A stretch of DNA of 64,000 nucleotides from Chitinophaga pinensis (GTDB lineage: Bacteria > Bacteroidota > Bacteroidia > NS11-12g > UBA9320), in assembly GCA_945897885.1 (NCBI GenBank), contig CAMDGU010000001.1, positions 108,847 to 172,846 of the forward strand, given 5' to 3'. The translations under genes and the position numbers were made by a program. Positions 44,248 to 53,098 of this stretch are shown here, piece by piece; within the stretch, counting starts at the first letter, position 1, and each line of letters opens with the position of its first letter. The notes below the pieces were generated by a model, which made no database searches, was not told where the DNA came from, and saw nothing but the letters and a program-made list of their open reading frames with translations.

Positions 44248-44858
44248 TCAGTTCTTAAAAATGTATATTCAAAGTTATCCAAATTATTACACTCATTTAT
44301 TAATAACTCGGTTTTTGCACCATTAATTGACAAAGTGACAACCACAGTTTGCATATGAACGGTATCAACTATGGTTGCTGACAATTTACGTGCAATGTTA
44401 TAAATTTGGTGTTCACTTTCAAAATCGGTTTCAATTTTAAAATAATCGAGCAAGGTTTTTGTAACAGTTTCGCATTTTTCCAATACCAGTTTGGCTGCCA
44501 TCCCATAAGCTTTTATCAATCCCTCTATCCCCAGTTTTTTACCACCAAAATACCTAACCACTACTACCAAAACATTGGTAAGGTTAAGCGCATTTATTTG
44601 TTTTAAAATTGGCCGGGCTGCTGTGTTGGCCGGTTCGCCATCGTCATTTATTCGTTGAGCCGATTTGTCAGGATTCATTATCCAAACGTAGCAATGATGG
44701 GTGGCATCAGGATATTCGGTCTTTAGGTTAGATAAGTGTTGTTTTACCCCCAATTCATTATTTACAGGAAATGCAAATGCCAAAAAGCGGCTTCCTTTAT
44801 CGGTATATACTGCTTCTGTAGGTTCGTATATTGATTTATAGTCTCTGTCGAAAAGCAT
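44244..44858 (-). CDS. YigZ/IMPACT family protein
   Basis: 204 residues. UPF0029 N-terminal region with KGSRFLAFAFPVNN, THHCYVWIMN, DDGEPANTAARPIL and VVVRYFGGKKLGIEGLI, then a small C-terminal DUF1949 domain. The molecular role in bacteria is poorly defined (the eukaryotic homologue modulates Gcn2). Overlaps ribD at 44858 and the metallopeptidase at the other end, so the three genes form one transcript. Confidence 0.93.
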   Translation of the reverse strand: MLFDRDYKSIYEPTEAVYTDKGSRFLAFAFPVNNELGVKQHLSNLKTEYPDATHHCYVWIMNPDKSAQRINDDGEPANTAARPILKQINALNLTNVLVVVVRYFGGKKLGIEGLIKAYGMAAKLVLEKCETVTKTLLDYFKIETDFESEHQIYNIARKLSATIVDTVHMQTVVVTLSINGAKTELLINECNNLDNFEYTFLRTE

Positions 44859-45901
44859 CAGATGGTAAATAGTTCTAATAAATTATCCTCCAAATTAAAT
44901 TTATGGGTTGGATTTAGATTTATGATAGGAGCCTTAATGCCGTTTTCCCATATATTAAGCGTCGAAATTCGAATGATATCACATGGCAATCCCGAATCAA
45001 TAAATGACTGAATGGTCTTGCTTCCACCCTCTAATAATACTGAGTGAATTCCCAATTCATTTAGTTTAGCAGCAATCATGTTCCAAAAAAATTGAGCGGT
45101 ATCAAAGTTTATTTTAATGTATGTAATATAACCAAAGGTTTCGTCTTTTATCGTATTAAAAAGAACAACCTTTCTGTCAGGTTTAAAAAGATTATGGGTT
45201 AATGGGATTTTTAAATTTTTATCAATTAGCACAGCAATTGGAGCTTGGCCATACCAAAAGCGATTGTCTAATAAAGGGTTGTCAGTAAGTGCTGTATTTG
45301 TTCCAATCATAATGGCTTGAGTTTCACTTCTCAGTTTGTGAACAAAACGCTTTACCAAATCATTTGATAATTCTCGTTCTTCGGCCGAATTATAAAATTC
45401 TTTACCCATAAAACCATCCGCACTTTGGGCCCATTTGAGGATAAATTTTAAGGTTTTATTTGAATGTTTAAATTGTTTAATAAATGAAAGGTTTAAATTT
45501 AAACACTCCTGTTCTAATATTCCTGAAACAACTGTGATTCCTGCTTCTTCCAATAATTTTAAACCTTTTCCGGCCACCACTGGATTTGGGTCAACATTTC
45601 CTACAATCACTTTTTTAATCCCTGAGTCAATAATTAATTGGTTGCATGGTGGTGTTTTACCCCAATGGCAGCAGGGTTCCAGATTAACATAAATAGTAGA
45701 TTCTTTGAGTAACTCTTTATTTTTTACTGAATTTATGGCATTTACTTCGGCATGAGGTCCACCGTATTGTTGATGGTAGCCTTCGCCTATAATTTTATTA
45801 TCATATACTACAACTGCCCCAACCATAGGGTTGGGAAATACTATTCCTTTGGCCCTTGCGGCTAATTGAAGGCAGCGTTGCATATATAAAATATCGTTCA
45901 T
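44858..45901 (-). CDS. ribD: Riboflavin biosynthesis deaminase/reductase RibD
   Basis: The start is taken as Met20 of the track ORF (MNDILYMQRCLQLAARAKG), 7 nt after a TAttTTTG promoter, which also removes the overlap with prmC. 347 residues. The N-terminal deaminase has HAEVNAI and PCCHWGKTPPC for zinc; the C-terminal reductase has KWAQSADGFMG, IGTNTALTDNPLL and LLEGGSKTIQSFID. It carries out two steps of riboflavin synthesis from GTP-derived pyrimidine. No FMN riboswitch precedes it. Confidence 0.94.
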   Translation of the reverse strand: MNDILYMQRCLQLAARAKGIVFPNPMVGAVVVYDNKIIGEGYHQQYGGPHAEVNAINSVKNKELLKESTIYVNLEPCCHWGKTPPCNQLIIDSGIKKVIVGNVDPNPVVAGKGLKLLEEAGITVVSGILEQECLNLNLSFIKQFKHSNKTLKFILKWAQSADGFMGKEFYNSAEERELSNDLVKRFVHKLRSETQAIMIGTNTALTDNPLLDNRFWYGQAPIAVLIDKNLKIPLTHNLFKPDRKVVLFNTIKDETFGYITYIKINFDTAQFFWNMIAAKLNELGIHSVLLEGGSKTIQSFIDSGLPCDIIRISTLNIWENGIKAPIINLNPTHKFNLEDNLLELFTI

Positions 45902-45908
45902 CAATTGG

Positions 45909-45916
45909 CAAAAATA
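45909..45916 (-). promoter_or_regulatory. -7 promoter element of ribD
   Basis: TAttTTTG on minus, 7 nt from ATG 45901. Confidence 0.55.
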
Positions 45917-45947
45917 AGCAACATTAATCCTTAATTTGCGGCAATCA

Positions 45948-46808
45948 ATGACTACCAAACAAATCCACTCTTTATTTTTTGATGAACTTGATTCGTTTTA
46001 TTCCAAAAATGAATTGGCCGCCATTTGGAAACACTGTTTGGATTTTTTTCTAAAAATGGACCCAATTGTTTTTATTACCAATCCTGAGGATGCGATAGAC
46101 GATGAAAAAGTTTTTAAAATTAAGGAGGTTATACTAAGGCTAAAAAATTATGAACCAATCCAATATATATCGGGGAAAGCTTGGTTTTGCGACAGCATTT
46201 TTACTGTTAATCCATCGGTATTAATTCCACGGCCAGAAACGGAAGAATTGGTTGAAGAGGTTTGTAATGCAATTTCAGAAGGGCCAGTAAATGTAATGGA
46301 TATAGGTACCGGAAGTGGATGCATAGCTATTAGCATAAAAAAGAAAAAACCTATGTGCAATTTGGTAGCTATTGATATTTCGGAAGATGCTTTGGATACT
46401 GCTACTAATAATGCCGTTCAAATATTGGGTGAAACCTCGGTTTCCTTTATTAATAGGGATGTGTTAAAGAGAGACTTTGCAGATATTTTTAAAGTAAAAT
46501 TTGATATTATTGTTAGCAATCCACCATATATACCAATTGCTGAAAAGGATACATTAAATGAGAATGTTTTAAATTTTGAACCTCATTTGGCCTTATTTTG
46601 TGAGAATGAACCTTTGTTATTTTATAAGGCTATTGCCAATCATGCCAAACAATTATTAAAAACGGATGGTTTATTATTTTTTGAAATTCATGAAAACTTT
46701 GCATTGGAAGTGCAGCAGATGTTAGAAGGGGAAAATTTTAGTGAAATAAAAATTTTAGACGATTTTCATGAAAAAGCCAGAATAGTAAAAGCCAAAATAA
46801 ACTTATGA
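45948..46808 (+). CDS. prmC: Release factor glutamine methyltransferase PrmC/HemK
   Basis: The start is taken as ATG 45948 (MTTKQIHSLFFDEL), since the track TTG at 45936 adds only four residues. 286 residues. N-terminal helical domain with PIQYISGKAWFC, then the methyltransferase core LIPRPETEELVE, DIGTGSGCIAISI and catalytic IVSNPPYIP. It methylates the Gln of the GGQ motif in RF1/RF2. Its stop overlaps the Kir start by 4 nt. Confidence 0.95.
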   Translation: MTTKQIHSLFFDELDSFYSKNELAAIWKHCLDFFLKMDPIVFITNPEDAIDDEKVFKIKEVILRLKNYEPIQYISGKAWFCDSIFTVNPSVLIPRPETEELVEEVCNAISEGPVNVMDIGTGSGCIAISIKKKKPMCNLVAIDISEDALDTATNNAVQILGETSVSFINRDVLKRDFADIFKVKFDIIVSNPPYIPIAEKDTLNENVLNFEPHLALFCENEPLLFYKAIANHAKQLLKTDGLLFFEIHENFALEVQQMLEGENFSEIKILDDFHEKARIVKAKINL

Positions 46809-47716
46809 TAAAACAGCTAAGTGACCCGGGATTGGGTGAAAAATTTTACCAGAACAAAAGCCGTATGGTAAATAAAGATGGGTCGTTCAACTCAAAACGA
46901 ACGGGGATGAAACGCCATCTTTACCATTACTTAATTACCATTAGTGGATTAAGACTTACTTTTATAATTGTATCAACCTATATTTTAGCTAATGTGCTTT
47001 TTGCTTTCGTTTACACGTCAATTGGCATTGAAAAACTGGGTGGTCAGCATTTTGAAAACTCATTTTTAACTGGTTTTCTTTTCAGCATGCAGGCTTTTAC
47101 TACTGTAGGTTTTGGAGCCATTTATCCTCATGATTATATTTCGGGATTGATAAGCGGTATGGAAGCTTTGTTTGGCCTTCTGTTTTTTGCATTTGCCACA
47201 GGTATTGTATATGGACGTTTTTCTAAGCCAACTGCCTTTATTAAGTTTAGCGAAAATGCCGTAATAGCAACTTACAAGGATGGAAAAGCATTTATGTTTC
47301 GCATTGTAAATGCACGTCCCAATACCTTAATTAACATGAATGTTGGAATTATCCTTGCTATGAAAACTGAAGCAGGGGATAGTTCAATCAGAAAATATTT
47401 TAACCTTGATATCGAAACATCTTCGGTGGTGTTTTTTCCAATGCCATGGACCATTGTTCATCATATTAATGAAAACAGCCCTATGTATAACCTTTCGCAA
47501 TCAGAGATTGAAAAATTGGATGCTGAGTTTTTAATCCATATTCAAGGGTATGACGAAACCTATGCTCAAAATACGAATACCATATTTTCATATAAATACT
47601 ATGAGATGGAGTGGGGTAAAAAGTTTAAACTAAATTATAACGTAAACGATGTGGGTCAGGTTGAGTATGATATAAATAGGATAGGAGAAACCGAAACGGC
47701 AATTTTGCCTTTGTAA
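46805..47716 (+). CDS. Inward-rectifier potassium channel (KirBac type)
   Basis: 303 residues. A slide-helix region precedes TM1 (LRLTFIIVSTYILANVLFAFVY), the pore has filter AFTTVGFGAIYPHD, TM2 follows (GMEALFGLLFFAFATGIVYGRF), and the cytoplasmic IRK-type beta domain occupies 135-303 (AVIATYKDGKAFMFRIVNAR, PWTIVHHINENSPM). The tetramer conducts K+ under cytoplasmic control. It shares a transcript with prmC (ATGA overlap). Confidence 0.93.
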   Translation: MIKQLSDPGLGEKFYQNKSRMVNKDGSFNSKRTGMKRHLYHYLITISGLRLTFIIVSTYILANVLFAFVYTSIGIEKLGGQHFENSFLTGFLFSMQAFTTVGFGAIYPHDYISGLISGMEALFGLLFFAFATGIVYGRFSKPTAFIKFSENAVIATYKDGKAFMFRIVNARPNTLINMNVGIILAMKTEAGDSSIRKYFNLDIETSSVVFFPMPWTIVHHINENSPMYNLSQSEIEKLDAEFLIHIQGYDETYAQNTNTIFSYKYYEMEWGKKFKLNYNVNDVGQVEYDINRIGETETAILPL

Positions 47717-48157
47717 TTACATTAATGCAATTTTCTTAACTCGGTTCTTGTGTCTTCCCCCTTCAAAAGCGGTGGTTAAAAATATGTCTAATATTTCTTT
47801 AGCAGTAGCTTCTGATATAAATCGTGAAGGTAAACAAAGAACATTTGCATCATTGTGTAATCGGGCTAATTCACCCAATTCCTTTGTCCAGCAAAGTGCT
47901 GCACGAATCTGTTGGTGCTTATTAGCAGTCATACAAACGCCATTTCCACTACCACAAATTAATATTCCAAACTCATATTGCCCGTTTGCAACCGACATAG
48001 CTAAGGGGTGCACAAAATCAGGGTAATCTACTGAATTATCAGAAAAGCAGCCAAAATCTTTTGTTTCAAAACGATCAGAAATTGCAGCCATAAGTTTTTG
48101 TTTAAGTTCAAATCCTGCGTGATCACAGCCAAAGGCTATTCGTGTTTTTGTTTCCAT
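47717..48157 (-). CDS. rpiB: Ribose-5-phosphate isomerase B
   Basis: 146 residues with the RpiB/LacAB signatures: FGCDHAGFELK, the active-site loop ICGSGNGVCMTANK with catalytic Cys, and HNDANVLCLPSR. Interconverts ribose-5-phosphate and ribulose-5-phosphate in the pentose phosphate pathway. It lies 30 bp downstream of tatC on the same strand. The stop is adjacent to that of the Kir gene. Confidence 0.95.
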   Translation of the reverse strand: METKTRIAFGCDHAGFELKQKLMAAISDRFETKDFGCFSDNSVDYPDFVHPLAMSVANGQYEFGILICGSGNGVCMTANKHQQIRAALCWTKELGELARLHNDANVLCLPSRFISEATAKEILDIFLTTAFEGGRHKNRVKKIALM

Positions 48158-48187
48158 ATTGTATTTAGATTTTTTGAATAAAGTTTT

Positions 48188-49000
48188 TTAAGATTCTCTT
48201 TTGGCATTTTTTTCCACCCTTTTTGTAATAATAACACCAACCTCAAATAATAAAAGAAGTGGAATACTTACCAATATTTGGCTTCCAACATCAGGAGGAG
48301 TAACAATGGCAGCAATTACAATTATAGCTAAAATGGCATAGCGTCTGTATTTTTTTAAGAAGGCAGAGGTTATAAGTCCTAACTTGGCCATAAAATACAT
48401 AACCAATGGTAATTCAAAAATTAATCCTGTAGCCACAGTAAGCATTGACATAAACGAAATATAACTCTGGATGGTCCAGGTATTACTTATTTGGTCGGAG
48501 ATGGAATAACTGGCCATAAAGAACAAAGAAACCGGGGCCAATAAGAAATAGCCGAACAATACCCCAGTGGCAAACAAACCTGAGCTTATAAGAATTATTC
48601 CACTTGTTTTCTTTTGCTCTGATGGTTTTAAAGCAGGTTTGAAAAAACGCCAAAATTCAAAAATAATGTATGGAAATGCAGCAATTAATCCAACCACAAA
48701 GGCAATCATTAAACCCATAATAAATTGACCGGTAACATCTGTATTAATTATGGTAAACTTAAATAGGTCAGGATTCATATCAATATGGATAGTCCGAAGT
48801 AATTTGTAAGTAAAAAAATCTTTTGACCTAGGTCCAAAGATTAATATGTTCATTACAAAATCATTAAAAACGAAGGCTAATATCGCCCCTATAATTACTG
48901 CAATTAAAGATCTAACTATATGACTGCGCAATTCACTGATGTGATCAAAAAACGACATGTTTTTTTCATTCTCTTCTACATCAATTTGGTCTAGTGCCAT
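48188..49000 (-). CDS. tatC: Sec-independent protein translocase TatC
   Basis: The start is placed at Met9 of the track ORF (MALDQIDVEENEKN), 21 nt after a TAaaTTTG promoter. 270 residues with six helices and the family motif NMSFFDHISELRSHIVRS, then FYEFW-like FEFWRFFKPALKPSEQ. It recognises twin-arginine signals in the inner membrane. tatA is not in the window. Divergent from rsmG. Confidence 0.94.
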   Translation of the reverse strand: MALDQIDVEENEKNMSFFDHISELRSHIVRSLIAVIIGAILAFVFNDFVMNILIFGPRSKDFFTYKLLRTIHIDMNPDLFKFTIINTDVTGQFIMGLMIAFVVGLIAAFPYIIFEFWRFFKPALKPSEQKKTSGIILISSGLFATGVLFGYFLLAPVSLFFMASYSISDQISNTWTIQSYISFMSMLTVATGLIFELPLVMYFMAKLGLITSAFLKKYRRYAILAIIVIAAIVTPPDVGSQILVSIPLLLLFEVGVIITKRVEKNAKRES

Positions 49001-49021
49001 TATTTTTTTTTTATAAAGCCG

Positions 49022-49029
49022 CAAATTTA
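49022..49029 (-). promoter_or_regulatory. -7 promoter element of tatC
   Basis: TAaaTTTG on minus, 21 nt before ATG 49000. Confidence 0.5.
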
Positions 49030-49070
49030 AGGTTTAACAATTCATTCGGTTTATAATTTTAAAATTCATT

Positions 49071-49078
49071 TAATTTTG
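49071..49078 (+). promoter_or_regulatory. -7 promoter element of rsmG
   Basis: TAatTTTG, 7 nt from the TTG start at 49086. Confidence 0.55.
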
Positions 49079-49085
49079 CCCTGTC

Positions 49086-49724
49086 TTGAAATTACTTAAA
49101 AAATACTTCCCAAATTTAACTAACGAGCAAATTAGCCAATTTTCGCTCTTGGCCAAATTATTTCCAGAATTCAATTTGCAAGTAAATATGATCAGCCGCA
49201 AGGATGTTGAAAATTTGGAGAAACGCCATATATTGCATTCTTTAGCCATTGCAAAGTATATAAATTTTAAATCTCAAACACGTATTTTAGATATCGGCAC
49301 CGGTGGGGGGTTTCCCGGACTTCCATTGGCCATAATGTTTCCCGACTGCAAATTTTATTTGGTTGATTCCATAGGAAAAAAAATTAATGTAGTAAACGAA
49401 TTGTCTTCTCAACTTGAATTAAAAAATGTAGTGGGGATAAATGCCAGAGCCGAATCATTGGATATTGATGTTGATTTTGTTGTATCAAGGGCTGTTGCCC
49501 CAATTTCAGATTTGTACCGTTGGTCAAAAAACCGATTGACCAAGGATAAATACAACGATAAGCCAAATGGTTATATCTTGTTAAAAGGCGGGAATCTTAC
49601 CGACGAAAAAAATGAGTTTAAGGAAATGTTGAGAAAGAGTATTAAAATTCAGGAAGTTCCTTTGGATACTTATTTTAAAGAAGAGTTTTTTGACACTAAA
49701 AAAATTATCTATTTTACGGTATAG
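49086..49724 (+). CDS. rsmG: 16S rRNA m7G527 methyltransferase RsmG (GidB)
   Basis: 212 residues from a TTG start. Contains QVNMISRKDVENLEKRHILHS, the SAM site DIGTGGGFPGLPLAI, VDSIGKKINVV and VVSRAVAPISDLYRW. It modifies G527 of the 530 loop; the family's loss gives low-level streptomycin resistance elsewhere. The promoter is 7 nt from the start. Confidence 0.95.
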   Translation: MKLLKKYFPNLTNEQISQFSLLAKLFPEFNLQVNMISRKDVENLEKRHILHSLAIAKYINFKSQTRILDIGTGGGFPGLPLAIMFPDCKFYLVDSIGKKINVVNELSSQLELKNVVGINARAESLDIDVDFVVSRAVAPISDLYRWSKNRLTKDKYNDKPNGYILLKGGNLTDEKNEFKEMLRKSIKIQEVPLDTYFKEEFFDTKKIIYFTV

Positions 49725-49774
49725 CTAATTTGGTTATCGTATATAATTTTATTTTAAACCGGTTATGATTTTGT

Positions 49775-49782
49775 TAAGTTTG
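49775..49782 (+). promoter_or_regulatory. -7 promoter element of a T9SS cargo gene
   Basis: TAagTTTG, 27 nt before ATG 49810 and inside the track ORF, which decides the start. Confidence 0.5.
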
Positions 49783-49809
49783 TCGTCCAATTTTAAAAAT
49801 AAATTTTAT

Positions 49810-50772
49810 ATGAATAAATTTTTTACATCTCTAATTCTTTTGTTTGTATTTCATTTTGTGAGTCAAGCGCAAATAAAGGTTTCATCTGCTGCCGGCATTT
49901 TTGATACTCTAATGGCAGGCACTCCTATTTATTATCAATATGCCTGGGATGACCCATTAGATGAAGATTATCCAGTGGTTTTAAAATTACCAAAGTCAGT
50001 AAAAGCTTTTGAATCTATTTGGGATTCGATGTATGTTTCTGATGGCTCTGTTTTTTTAACTTCCACTACCAATCGCAAGGCCTTTATAATTTTGGATGCC
50101 ACAGGATGGGATTTAATTGATAAGGGATATGAAGATACAGTTAATTATCCCAATATTTCTCAAATTACAGTTTCACCAACTGGAAATGAAGTGGAGTGGT
50201 TAAACTTTGGTTTTTATAATGAATTAGATGGTTTGGGTGCATTGCCAAGTGCAGGAAGTATAAAAATTTCAATTGATTCAGCCAATAAAGTTAATTTTAT
50301 ATACGGCGATTTTAGCATTGTTCGCCCCGACTTATGTTTTGAAGGATTTGGGAGTTTACGCCCTTCCATTACCTACGTCGACACAGCCTCTGGATATACC
50401 ACTTGGTTTATTTATGGAGACCCAACCGCACCTACTATAGATACTTTATCTGATACAGCTTTTGCTAATTTACCCGCTATTGGCCAAAAACTCACTCTTG
50501 ATTTTAACAAAACCAATTTTATTAAAAGAATAGATAATTTAAATATTTCAGTTTCTCCCAATCCGGCCGTAAATATTTTAAATATTGATATTATCAAGGA
50601 TATTGAAGGAGGGTTGTTTCAAATTTTTTCATTGGATGGACGAATATTAAGCAAAGGAAAACTTGCAAATAATCTGATAAATATTGAGCAATTGAAATCT
50701 GGAAATTATATTCTTAAGGTTCAGAGTAACGGGAAAATTTATTACTCAAGATTTATTAAAACAGATAACTAA
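49810..50772 (+). CDS. Secreted protein with T9SS type A sorting domain, function unknown
   Basis: 320 residues from Met16 of the track ORF. Signal peptide MNKFFTSLILLFVFHFVSQAQ, an unknown beta-rich body (about 25-235; YYQYAWDDPLDEDYPVVL, SAGSIKISIDSANKV) and a sorting domain from about 243 (NISVSPNPAVNILNID ... KIYYSRFIKTDN). The body has no family I can name. Single gene between rsmG and a convergent deacetylase. Confidence 0.82.
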   Translation: MNKFFTSLILLFVFHFVSQAQIKVSSAAGIFDTLMAGTPIYYQYAWDDPLDEDYPVVLKLPKSVKAFESIWDSMYVSDGSVFLTSTTNRKAFIILDATGWDLIDKGYEDTVNYPNISQITVSPTGNEVEWLNFGFYNELDGLGALPSAGSIKISIDSANKVNFIYGDFSIVRPDLCFEGFGSLRPSITYVDTASGYTTWFIYGDPTAPTIDTLSDTAFANLPAIGQKLTLDFNKTNFIKRIDNLNISVSPNPAVNILNIDIIKDIEGGLFQIFSLDGRILSKGKLANNLINIEQLKSGNYILKVQSNGKIYYSRFIKTDN

Positions 50773-50784
50773 AAGTAAAGTTAT

Positions 50785-52092
50785 TCAAAGGTTCAAAGCA
50801 TCACATATTAATTGCTCATATACTGTTGGCCAGCCACCTTGCCATCTCAGGGCTCCTGATAGGGATTCATTGTGCCAAAGGCTTATAAATGTACCATTTA
50901 CATCCTTTACTTTTTTTAATAATTCTCTATTTTTTTCAATGGCCTGCTCTGGTGTTAATTTAAAATAATGCAAAGGCGTAATATCCATACTGCAAAATGG
51001 GTAAAGTAATAATGTTGTTTCTAGATCCTTTTCCAAATCGTAAAAATAAAAAGGAGAAGCAATGCCGGCTCTAAAACCATATTGGCTGGTGTAGCCCAAT
51101 GTGTAATCTTGCTTTATACCCTGTTGTATTAGGTTTTGATAGGTTTTGGGATAGTGATGAATAAGGAAATGCTGGCGGCTAATAGCTGGTTTATTTCCTG
51201 TTACCGTTGCAAGCCTGCTTATTTCTTGCTTTAGTACTACCGGCTCGGTATTTGATTGGTAGGAAGGGTGGATTCCTATTTTATGAGTTTGGGCTAATTG
51301 TCTTATAACCGCTTGTTGCCTTGCATTTTTCCAGTTAATATTTTTATCAAATTTTGCATAATCACCCAGTAGCCAAAAATAAATTACTTCTATATCCGTA
51401 TGATGTTTCTCAAGTTCTTCAAACACATCAAAGGCATCCTTTTTAAGGTTACAAAGAGTGAGAAAACGGTTTTTTACTTCTCCATAATTTCCTTTAAAAA
51501 AATCCTTTAAAAAACCGGATAATGACCAAAAAAATCCCTTTTCCTTATACTGAAATGTGCTGTCAACATCAATGGTAGAAATGAATTTGAAACTTGGTTC
51601 ATTAAATTTCAAATCAGGAAATTTTAAAACCAACTGATGCTTTAAATTTTGCACCCAGTTATTTACCAATGGAAATTCAAAGCTTTGGGTTTTGCACAAA
51701 ATACTGGCTTCGGGTGGAAACCGATGATGGGCATCCGGCTCAAATCCTTTGTATTCCTCATAGCGGCTTACCAAATAAAAAATTGCTGCAAATACATCAA
51801 AATCCCATTGGTTAGGAGTAAGTTTTTCGGAAGGGAATAAAAGGGTATCAACTCCCGAATTTTTAAAAGGAATATCCATTGGTTCAAAACCTTTGGAATT
51901 TAGTAAATCACTGCAAACTGGAATATTTATTGAAGTTGAATTTTTAAAGCTTTTGGAATAAATAATATGAGCATTTTCAGTTTCAGAAACTAGTTCATAC
52001 CCAACACCTAAAAGCTGTTTAAATACCAAATTGAAAACAAAAGTTTGTCTTTTGCTTTCATGGGATGAGAAGATTTTTAGCAGGTCATTCAA
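50785..52092 (-). CDS. Polysaccharide deacetylase family protein with DUF7033-like N-terminus
   Basis: 435 residues. The N-terminal 130 residues (SYELVSETENAHIIY-like; DVFAAIFYLVSRYEEY, RFPPEASI) match the domain that precedes the NodB-type fold in Bacteroidota proteins (DUF7033 by memory). The deacetylase part has FISTIDVDSTFQY with the metal-binding Asp, IGIHPSYQSN with His, and ISRQHFLIHHYP. It would remove acyl groups from a cell-surface or polysaccharide sugar. Followed 12 bp away by an unknown secreted protein gene upstream on the same strand. Confidence 0.84.
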   Translation of the reverse strand: MNDLLKIFSSHESKRQTFVFNLVFKQLLGVGYELVSETENAHIIYSKSFKNSTSINIPVCSDLLNSKGFEPMDIPFKNSGVDTLLFPSEKLTPNQWDFDVFAAIFYLVSRYEEYKGFEPDAHHRFPPEASILCKTQSFEFPLVNNWVQNLKHQLVLKFPDLKFNEPSFKFISTIDVDSTFQYKEKGFFWSLSGFLKDFFKGNYGEVKNRFLTLCNLKKDAFDVFEELEKHHTDIEVIYFWLLGDYAKFDKNINWKNARQQAVIRQLAQTHKIGIHPSYQSNTEPVVLKQEISRLATVTGNKPAISRQHFLIHHYPKTYQNLIQQGIKQDYTLGYTSQYGFRAGIASPFYFYDLEKDLETTLLLYPFCSMDITPLHYFKLTPEQAIEKNRELLKKVKDVNGTFISLWHNESLSGALRWQGGWPTVYEQLICDALNL

Positions 52093-52104
52093 TTAACTAA
52101 ATTA

Positions 52105-53025
52105 TCAGTCCTTTACCTTTTTATTAATAATTTTAACCAATCGCTTTATCATTTTTTTGGTATCATTTGGCATGGTACTATAGTCCCAACTTCTATAAAC
52201 AAATTTATCTTTCTTCATTATAATGAAGTGAGTATCATTATAAAAATATAATGTGTAGAAAAAATTAGGATTTGAAGATAATTTGGACTCCAATTCATCC
52301 ATACTTATTAGCTTGTAAGGGTAGGGATATAGTTTCATTACTTTTTCTTCAATATCTTCCTCTGCGCAATCTTTATATGGACTAAATATTTGTAATAAAT
52401 TAGCGGTTATATAAAGTGTGTCTTCGGTTAATTTTGTTAATTCCTCATTTTCTATATCCTTAAGTATTTTTTTATCTGTTCTGTTTAAACAAAAGCTCAT
52501 ATGTTGTAAGTAAGCAACTAAAATAGCAGGTTTGAAATTGGTAACAGGGACTTTCCCGTTTAGGAGTTTGTCAATTTCTTTACCCCTTGAGTTATATAAT
52601 TTTGCCCTAAATTGACAAGTTATATCTAAGTTTAAATTCCCAAATACAAGTTTTTCACCAAGCATTTTAACCTTTTCAATTCTCTTTTGCCAAAGTTCAA
52701 AATATAAGCTACTAAAACTTCCATTCCAAAGGGTGTAGCTCAAAGTGAAAAATGCAGCATACTTTTCATTACTATATTTATTGAAATCCTTTTCATTTAT
52801 TATTTCAATTTGGTTATAGGTCCACCCTTTTTTTATGGCTGCTTCAAATTCTTCTTCTTGATCATTGATTAAATAATTGGGTATTACAAAATACACCGTA
52901 CTTTTTTTAAACCGCTCTGTTTCCTCTTTTGAGGCAGGATTTTCTGCCCAAACAGAACCGTAACTTGAGTTAACGGATCCGAGCAAAACAGTGGATACTA
53001 ATAATCCTAGAAAGATGTTTTTCAT
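52105..53025 (-). CDS. Secreted protein of unknown function
   Basis: 306 residues with a signal peptide (MKNIFLGLLVSTVLLGSVNSSYGS). The mature sequence is Lys/Glu-rich and mixed alpha/beta (STVYFVIPNYLIN, FFTLSYTLWNGSFSSLYFEL, DTHFIIMKKDKFVYRSWD). No catalytic motif is recognised. Upstream of the deacetylase gene on the same strand with 12 bp between them, so probably co-transcribed. Confidence 0.75.
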   Translation of the reverse strand: MKNIFLGLLVSTVLLGSVNSSYGSVWAENPASKEETERFKKSTVYFVIPNYLINDQEEEFEAAIKKGWTYNQIEIINEKDFNKYSNEKYAAFFTLSYTLWNGSFSSLYFELWQKRIEKVKMLGEKLVFGNLNLDITCQFRAKLYNSRGKEIDKLLNGKVPVTNFKPAILVAYLQHMSFCLNRTDKKILKDIENEELTKLTEDTLYITANLLQIFSPYKDCAEEDIEEKVMKLYPYPYKLISMDELESKLSSNPNFFYTLYFYNDTHFIIMKKDKFVYRSWDYSTMPNDTKKMIKRLVKIINKKVKD

Positions 53026-53065
53026 GGCAACGAATTAATAGCTTTTACCTTATCATAACAAATTT

Positions 53066-53073
53066 TAAATTTG
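53066..53073 (+). promoter_or_regulatory. -7 promoter element of gmd
   Basis: TAaaTTTG, 25 nt before the TTG start at 53099. Confidence 0.5.
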
Positions 53074-53098
53074 CAGCTTATTTAAAAATTTAAAACCA

